NCBI GenBank assembly: GCA_002420305.1
Contig: DIHT01000157.1
Coordinates: 1 to 11,826 of the forward strand
Direction: 5' to 3'
Origin: Akkermansiaceae bacterium UBA5689
GTDB lineage: Bacteria > Verrucomicrobiota > Verrucomicrobiia > Verrucomicrobiales > Akkermansiaceae
Length of the DNA stretch: 11,826 nt
The position numbers and the translations under genes were made by a program. Numbering within the stretch: position 1 is the first letter of the stretch; every line of letters starts with the position of its first letter. Positions 7,787-11,826 of the stretch are shown here, in pieces. The notes under the pieces were generated by a model. It made no database searches, was not told where the DNA came from, and was given only the letters and a program-made list of their open reading frames with translations.

Positions 7787-8491
7787 TTACTGGGGATAGA
7801 GGATTCTACCGCAATTCTCGCAATTCACCAGTTCCTTGCCGGCTTGCACTCGGACCATGGTTGCCGGAGTGGCCTTGACGTGACAGCCGAGACATTGCCG
7901 CTCGCGTGTTATCTGCACCACTACGGGCGATCCTAACTTATCCAGGAGACGTTCGTAGATAGAGATCGTGTCCTCCTCAATGCCAACGAGCAGCTGTTTC
8001 CGCTCTCCTTCGAGAGATTCGGCCTCCCGGGAGAACTGATCCGCCCGTTTTTGGAGCATCTCCACCTCTTCATCTACCCCACCCTTTGTCCTCGCGTAAG
8101 CTGTTTCGGCCTCCGCCAATAATATTTTCAGCTCGTCGCTCTTTTCCATGAGCTCCAGTTCACGGGTCTCGAGTCCATCGATGTCTTGGGAGTAACGGGT
8201 GACTTTGACCCCCAAAGCTTGATATTCCTCGTTCTTTTTGGTCTCGAACTGCTGTGTTTTAAGCCGAGAGATGGATTCTTTTCGGGTTCCGATGTCAAGT
8301 TCGACACCCTTGATGGCAACCTCATTCTCCTGAAGAGAGGCTTTCGCGTCGTCCACGGCGGCCTGATGCGCCGCCAGCCGCTTTCCGGCCAGTTCCTGCT
8401 CCATAGGGATGCGTTTCAGTTCCTTGCGGAGTTCTTGGAGGCGGAGGTCCCGCTCCTGCAGACTCAGTAGTGCGGTGATGTCTGGCGGCAT
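7787..8491 (-). CDS. Coiled-coil C4 zinc-ribbon protein (CdsZ-like)
   Basis: This 234-residue protein has two parts. Residues about 5-185 are almost entirely heptad-rich helix (LLSLQERDLRLQELRKELKRI, then repeated E/K/L patterns), giving an antiparallel coiled coil. The C-terminus is a C4 zinc ribbon with C200-LG-C203 and C224-EN-C227, ending GRILYPQ. The arrangement and length fit the zf-RING_7/DUF164-type family that includes chlamydial CdsZ and related bacterial proteins. Those proteins are thought to bind nucleic acid or protein partners, and exact roles vary. The KKNEEY motif (85-90) is typical of the hairpin turn in this family. A good Shine-Dalgarno-like AGGAAAGG lies just before the ATG, which makes the start secure. 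rplS follows after 123 bp on the same strand, and a zinc-ribbon membrane protein is divergent upstream. Confidence 0.9.
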   Translation of the reverse strand: MPPDITALLSLQERDLRLQELRKELKRIPMEQELAGKRLAAHQAAVDDAKASLQENEVAIKGVELDIGTRKESISRLKTQQFETKKNEEYQALGVKVTRYSQDIDGLETRELELMEKSDELKILLAEAETAYARTKGGVDEEVEMLQKRADQFSREAESLEGERKQLLVGIEEDTISIYERLLDKLGSPVVVQITRERQCLGCHVKATPATMVRVQAGKELVNCENCGRILYPQ

Positions 8492-8546
8492 TGACCTTTC
8501 CTAGCCTACCAGCTCATAGGGTCAAGGTCCCGTCTTCAGTGTCCCG

Positions 8547-8607
8547 CTTAAGAGGGCGCCTTCAGTAGAAAGTTCGCCCGGAATATGTTGAAACTGGCCC
8601 TCTTAGG
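8547..8607. promoter_or_regulatory. Inverted repeat in the divergent intergenic region
   Basis: TAAGAGGGC (8549-8557) and GCCCTCTTA (8597-8605) are a perfect 9-bp inverted repeat separated by 39 bp. It extends outward by a T-G wobble and a C-G pair. It lies in the 154-bp space between two divergent genes (starts 8491 and 8646). The right arm is followed by GGGG and so also forms a short CCCT-CTT-AGGG hairpin on its own. Two operator half-sites serving both genes, or a long 5' leader stem, would fit. No clear -10/-35 pair could be chosen. Confidence 0.4.
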
Positions 8608-8645
8608 GGCAATCTTCATCACGTCGCCCGGTAGATACCTGTCTG

Positions 8646-10367
8646 ATGAGTCTCCGCATCCAATGCCCCGCCTGTCAGCGCCAATTCACAGTCGATGAGG
8701 AGCTGAAAGGGAGGACTGTGGAATGCGGGTCTTGCGAAAAGCAATTTATCGTCGATAAGGATTCCATTATTAGAGAGCGCGATCGCTATTTTCCGGGTGA
8801 TATTAAGAAGCCGGGGTTGAAGAACTATGGGGTAGCTCCCAGTCAGTCCGAATCCAAGCCCCGGGTTGATTTTGCCACTGCTCTTTACAGTGAAGCGGCA
8901 AGCGCTGCGGATGTGATTCCGCCGGCTCCCGGGCGGACTATCGCTGGGATAGCAGGTATAGTCATTCTCTTGGTCTATCTCGTTGCTTTAGTCTTCGGTT
9001 GGATGGGACAGGGTTTCTTCGGTGAGATGGAAACCGCGAAGCGAATCTTACTGAGTGGATTTGTTATCGTAGTTGGGCTATTACTTATTTTTACCGGAGG
9101 TCTCCGTCGTCAGAAGCAAGCGATTCTGGGAGGGGTGGGAGTTGCCGTAGTAGTATTGGGGCTGAGTATTTTTATGCCTTCCGGGGATCCGTTGACCCGG
9201 GGGCCTGCTTCTCCAAAGCAGACTCCTGCTGAAAGGGCGTTTCCCGATTCTGAGCCGGTTAGGATGTCGGAAGAAAAAGCCCGTTTAGAGATGACCTATG
9301 ATCCTATCCAGAGAGCGATTGATACATTTGGTCAGGAATCTGTGTGGGCACTCTGGGCTCCTAAGATGGGGCAGCATTTCCGATACCAGATTCAAAGATA
9401 CCTTCAGCGTAAGACCGGGTCTGCTGCTCGGCCGGCATTTTACCCCCGGGGAGAGGGGGGGCTTTTGGTTATCGAAGGGGTTGTCATCAAAATGCCGGAG
9501 TTAGTTGGTCTCGTGGAGCGTTTTGCGAGCGTGGAAGACGTCTATGAGGATCTCCGAGTATTGCGGGTTGAAGTGAAGGGGGAGAATCTTCTGGAACCCA
9601 GCTCGGAGCTTGAAGTCCGATTAAACGATACGACCAGTGAGTCTTTTATTGTACTGAACCGGAAGGAGCTGGAGCATATTGACGTTGATAGAGTGAAGGA
9701 TGCTGCTAAGCGGCTCTCAACGGTGGAGCCGACCCGGTTTCGGACTGAAATTTCGGGGCGGCTTGTGGAATTACTGGATGAGGAAGTCGATACGGATTTC
9801 CGTTCGACTATCTGCAAGGCTATCATGGTCTGGTCCTCTCCGGGCGACGGTGCAGAGCGCGCGGTGGTTCGTCTTGTCTCGGATCTTATTTCCAGCCAGC
9901 AAAGCGTTCCAAAAAGCACGATTCAATTTCTCGTCGAGCGACGTTCCGCAGGATTGATACCCCTGTTGAAAGAGCTTTGGGAGAAAGCCCCGCTGAGCTG
10001 GGAGGGAGAGGTTATTGCCATGGGTAGTGTGATGGAGGAAGTCATCGCGCCGTCCATCGATTCCGGTGATGATTTAGCGGCCCAGAGGTCTGCCTTGCTC
10101 ATTCTCCGGAGAGTGGGGACTGAGCTAAGTCTACCCAAGCTTCGAAGCGCGCTTGAAAAATCTGAGAAGGGATCTGATGTGGTTCTCCTGATTGAGCGGG
10201 CGATAGAGGGCATCGAGAGCAAGGTGCAGAGCACGGGAGAAGCTCCAGAGCCTGAAGTTGAGCCTCTCGTCGCACCGGAGGTGGCCCCTGCGCCTGAGGT
10301 AGAGCCTCTCGAAATCATCGAGGAAGAAAAGCCGGATGAGCCGGAGTCCGTCCCGGAGGACAATTGA
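8646..10367 (+). CDS. Zinc-ribbon (MJ0042-type) three-TM protein with HEAT-like C-terminal region
   Basis: This 573-residue protein starts with an MJ0042-like zinc ribbon, C7-PA-C10 and C27-GS-C30, with the usual FTVDEELKGRTVECGSC spacing. Three hydrophobic segments follow, at about 98-119, 134-152 and 159-177. The region 215-350 is mixed alpha/beta and I recognise no family in it. Residues about 360-525 are helical with HEAT-like pairs (RLVELLDEEVDTDFRSTICKAI, GLIPLLKELWEKAP, AALLILRRVG-like elements). The C-terminus (530-573) is acidic and rich in Pro, Glu and Val. The cytoplasmic zinc ribbon plus membrane segments suggest a membrane-linked sensor or scaffold. No Shine-Dalgarno precedes the ATG. 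The start was chosen because the ribbon begins right after it, as in MJ0042 proteins (M-x-I-x-C-P-x-C). The function is unknown. Confidence 0.85.
   Translation: MSLRIQCPACQRQFTVDEELKGRTVECGSCEKQFIVDKDSIIRERDRYFPGDIKKPGLKNYGVAPSQSESKPRVDFATALYSEAASAADVIPPAPGRTIAGIAGIVILLVYLVALVFGWMGQGFFGEMETAKRILLSGFVIVVGLLLIFTGGLRRQKQAILGGVGVAVVVLGLSIFMPSGDPLTRGPASPKQTPAERAFPDSEPVRMSEEKARLEMTYDPIQRAIDTFGQESVWALWAPKMGQHFRYQIQRYLQRKTGSAARPAFYPRGEGGLLVIEGVVIKMPELVGLVERFASVEDVYEDLRVLRVEVKGENLLEPSSELEVRLNDTTSESFIVLNRKELEHIDVDRVKDAAKRLSTVEPTRFRTEISGRLVELLDEEVDTDFRSTICKAIMVWSSPGDGAERAVVRLVSDLISSQQSVPKSTIQFLVERRSAGLIPLLKELWEKAPLSWEGEVIAMGSVMEEVIAPSIDSGDDLAAQRSALLILRRVGTELSLPKLRSALEKSEKGSDVVLLIERAIEGIESKVQSTGEAPEPEVEPLVAPEVAPAPEVEPLEIIEEEKPDEPESVPEDN
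10250..10311 (+). repeat. 20-bp direct repeat encoding PEVEPL in the acidic tail
   Basis: Two 20-bp units at 10250-10269 and 10292-10311 match at 18 of 20 positions and lie in the same reading frame, 42 bp (14 codons) apart. Each encodes PEVEPL in the Pro/Glu-rich tail of the zinc-ribbon membrane protein. This looks like an in-frame internal duplication, a common way for disordered tails to vary in length. Confidence 0.75.
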
Positions 10368-10604
10368 CCACGAGTATGCCGCTTTGGCGGGCAACTTTAC
10401 GCGCTGCGGATTTACAGCGGTCTTTGGGAAGGATCTTGGATTCTAACTCCCTGACGATTTGTCGTTTAAATTGTTTTGATCCCATATTTTCTCAGGGCTT
10501 TAGGAGGGGAGGGCGGTTTTTTTAGTTATGTTTGCCAGTGCCGCAGCCGATTGAAGCACACGACGTTCTTGTCCTAGGGCCCCCAATCATGCTCCTATCC
10601 ACCC
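10368..10604. other. Intergenic region without a visible gene
   Basis: This 237-bp gap separates two plus-strand genes. It holds a short CCGC-TTTG-GCGG hairpin just after the first gene, a weak ACGA-TTTG-TCGT hairpin (10454-10465) followed by a T-rich stretch, and a purine run GGAGGGGAGGGCGG ending in seven T residues near 10513. One of these may end the upstream transcript, but none is a convincing terminator. No promoter can be named with confidence. Confidence 0.5.
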
Positions 10605-11483
10605 ATGAGACGACGCTCCTTTCTGCGCACCGCCACCGCTACCGCTCTTTTCGCCGGCCCCACCCGGAGTCTCCTCGCTCTTGAGGAGAACGACAAGTTT
10701 CGCCGGCAGATAGGAATTCAACTCTACACTCTTCGCAATCAGATCAGGAAGGACCCCCTCGGCACCATCAAGGCTGTCAAGGAGGCCGGCTACGCCCAAG
10801 GGGAGATGTATGGTTTTCCTAATTGCGAGCCGATGATCAAAGCGGCCAAGGCGGTGGGACTCCAATTGCACTCCTCACACTTTGAGTGGGAGTCAGTGGT
10901 TAACCCAGCCGACAAGGAGTTCACCGACTTCCGCAAGACTCTTGAAAAGGCTACCAAGGTAGGCCTTAGCCATCTTGTGATCCCTTACCTCCATGGCAAG
11001 GATCGTGAAACCCTCGACGATTACAAGCGCACTGCCGAGAACTGTAACAAGGCGGCCTCACTGGCAAAGAAGGAAGGTGTCCAACTGGCCTATCACAACC
11101 ACGCCTTTGAGTTTGAGCCGAAGAAAAATGGCGTTTCCGGATTCGATGTCTTCGTCAAAGAATTCAGCTCTGAGATGCAGTTCGAGCTAGATGTTTTCTG
11201 GGTCAAAGTAGGCAATATCGAACCAGTCCAACTCATCAATAAGCTCAAAGGACGTATCTCCCAGCTTCATCTCAAGGATCTGAAAAAGGGAACTCAGGTC
11301 CCCAGCTTTGGAGGGCTGCCAAAGGAGGCGTTCAAGGAGCTCGGCAAAGGTATGATCGATATGGAGCCTATCATTGTTGCTGCCCACCAAGCCGGGGTAT
11401 CACACTGCCATGTCGAGCAGGATCATAGCCCCGCGCCCCTGAAGAGTATTGTGGAGAGTATGACCTACCTGAAGAGCCTGTAG
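10605..11483 (+). CDS. Tat-exported sugar phosphate isomerase/epimerase-like TIM barrel protein
   Basis: This 292-residue protein has an N-terminal twin-arginine signal (MRRRSFLRTATATALFAG), so Tat export is expected. The mature part is a xylose-isomerase-like/AP-endonuclease-2 TIM barrel. Visible signatures are GIQLYTLR (37-44), YHNHAFEF (163-170), ELDVFWVKVG (194-203), LHLKD (221-225) and HCHVEQD (267-273). These include the usual metal-binding positions, probably D196, H222 and E271. Members act on sugars or sugar derivatives such as inosose or keto-sugars; no substrate can be assigned here. The length is normal. The ATG at 10605 is chosen because the RR motif follows it directly; the nearest upstream ATG (10589) is in another frame. 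No Shine-Dalgarno is seen; the leader is CTCCTATCCACCC. It stands alone, with 237 bp before it and no partner after it. Third codon positions look more C-rich than in its neighbours. Confidence 0.93.
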   Translation: MRRRSFLRTATATALFAGPTRSLLALEENDKFRRQIGIQLYTLRNQIRKDPLGTIKAVKEAGYAQGEMYGFPNCEPMIKAAKAVGLQLHSSHFEWESVVNPADKEFTDFRKTLEKATKVGLSHLVIPYLHGKDRETLDDYKRTAENCNKAASLAKKEGVQLAYHNHAFEFEPKKNGVSGFDVFVKEFSSEMQFELDVFWVKVGNIEPVQLINKLKGRISQLHLKDLKKGTQVPSFGGLPKEAFKELGKGMIDMEPIIVAAHQAGVSHCHVEQDHSPAPLKSIVESMTYLKSL

Positions 11484-11826
11484 TTCTTTTCCGCGGAGAA
11501 CCACAGCGTGCCGGTATGTTAGTCAGGAATCAGAGAGGGCCCAAAGGGGGTGTTAGTGTGAGTGCAGCCTTTGGGGGTTTCGGAGTGGTAGTTCTTTAAG
11601 TGACTGTCCTGCGCCAAGCTGGGCTCATAGCTCACATGGTAAATGGATGGGTATCCGATGTTATTCCCGATGTAGATATCGGGACAGGCAGAATTCTAGA
11701 GGCCTCAATGATCGAGGGCCTGGCCAGGGAGGTCTCAATGAGCGCCAGATAAACGTGGGCCATGGTGGCACTGGGAACGCGGTAGCACTGTCTACGACCT
11801 AAAGATCCTGCCGGTCCGGTGTTTGG
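11484..11826. other. Right-edge region with no convincing gene
   Basis: No recognisable protein is encoded in these 343 bp. A minus-strand frame is open from the edge to a TGA at 11632-11634 (64 codons), and plus-strand frames of about 50-65 codons also exist, but none resembles a known family. The region holds three small structures: an 8-bp inverted repeat CCCAAAGG/CCTTTGGG (11540-11547, 11568-11575), a 7-bp hairpin TCCCGAT/ATCGGGA (11665-11684), and an imperfect direct repeat of GAGGCCTCAATGATCG (11699-11714 and 11729-11744, 14 of 16 identical). It may be spacer, a degraded gene, or an RNA. Confidence 0.5.

Noticed and set aside
8588..8616. TTGAAA-17 bp-AATCTT as promoter of the zinc-ribbon membrane protein
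   Set aside because: The -10 element matches only 3 of 6 bases.
9923..10363. Minus-strand 146-codon Ser/Gly-rich ORF
   Set aside because: It is the shadow of the acidic Pro/Glu tail and HEAT-like region of the real plus-strand gene; it has low complexity and no family match.
10454..10480. ACGA-TTTG-TCGT hairpin followed by T-rich DNA as a terminator of the upstream gene
   Set aside because: A 4-bp stem is too weak and the T stretch is interrupted.
11632..11826. Minus-strand open frame of 64 codons entering from the right edge
   Set aside because: No family resemblance, and other frames in the same stretch are equally open, so this is likely chance.

Overview
The window looks like chromosomal DNA from a free-living bacterium of the PVC superphylum, most likely a Verrucomicrobiota member. 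The evidence is a PSCyt1/PSCyt2/PSD1 protein followed by a DUF1501 protein, a Tat-exported sugar-isomerase-like protein, a Chlamydia CdsZ-like zinc-ribbon protein and a zinc-ribbon membrane protein of the MJ0042 type. These families are typical of Planctomycetes and Verrucomicrobia. Genus and species cannot be read from the sequence. No phage, transposase, CRISPR array or resistance gene is visible.

Layout. (1) 1-3905, minus strand: a two-gene operon. A large secreted protein with CxxCH motifs (PSCyt1-PSCyt2-discoidin-like-PSD1) overlaps by an ATGA junction with a Tat-signal DUF1501 protein that runs off the left edge. An imperfect hairpin lies just upstream of the first gene. (2) 4118-4194, plus strand: tRNA-Pro(UGG) with encoded CCA. 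(3) 4220-7210, minus strand: three exported or membrane-anchored proteins. In transcription order they are a membrane-anchored helical protein of unknown family, a YdjY-domain protein and a squalene-cyclase-like alpha-toroid protein. The last two are 26 bp apart and probably co-transcribed. (4) 7313-8491, minus strand: a coiled-coil C4 zinc-ribbon protein and then ribosomal protein L19 (rplS), with two hairpins in the spacer. (5) 8646-10367, plus strand: a divergently transcribed zinc-ribbon, three-TM, HEAT-like protein with an acidic Pro/Glu tail. The divergent intergenic region carries a 9-bp perfect inverted repeat. (6) 10605-11483, plus strand: a Tat-exported xylose-isomerase-like TIM barrel protein. 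(7) 11484-11826: about 340 bp with no convincing gene but several small repeats.

How the genes fit together. The DUF1501/PSD1 pair is a recurrent secreted module in these phyla, often linked to envelope-associated breakdown of complex glycans, but its biochemistry is unsettled. The Tat-exported isomerase-like protein also suits a sugar-scavenging life. The L19 and zinc-ribbon genes are housekeeping. I do not see a clear new defence or biosynthetic system. The best leads are the secreted alpha-toroid/YdjY pair, the zinc-ribbon/HEAT membrane protein, and the hairpins upstream of PSD1, rplS and the 299-aa gene. Many genes here have no Shine-Dalgarno sequence and instead show pyrimidine-rich leaders.
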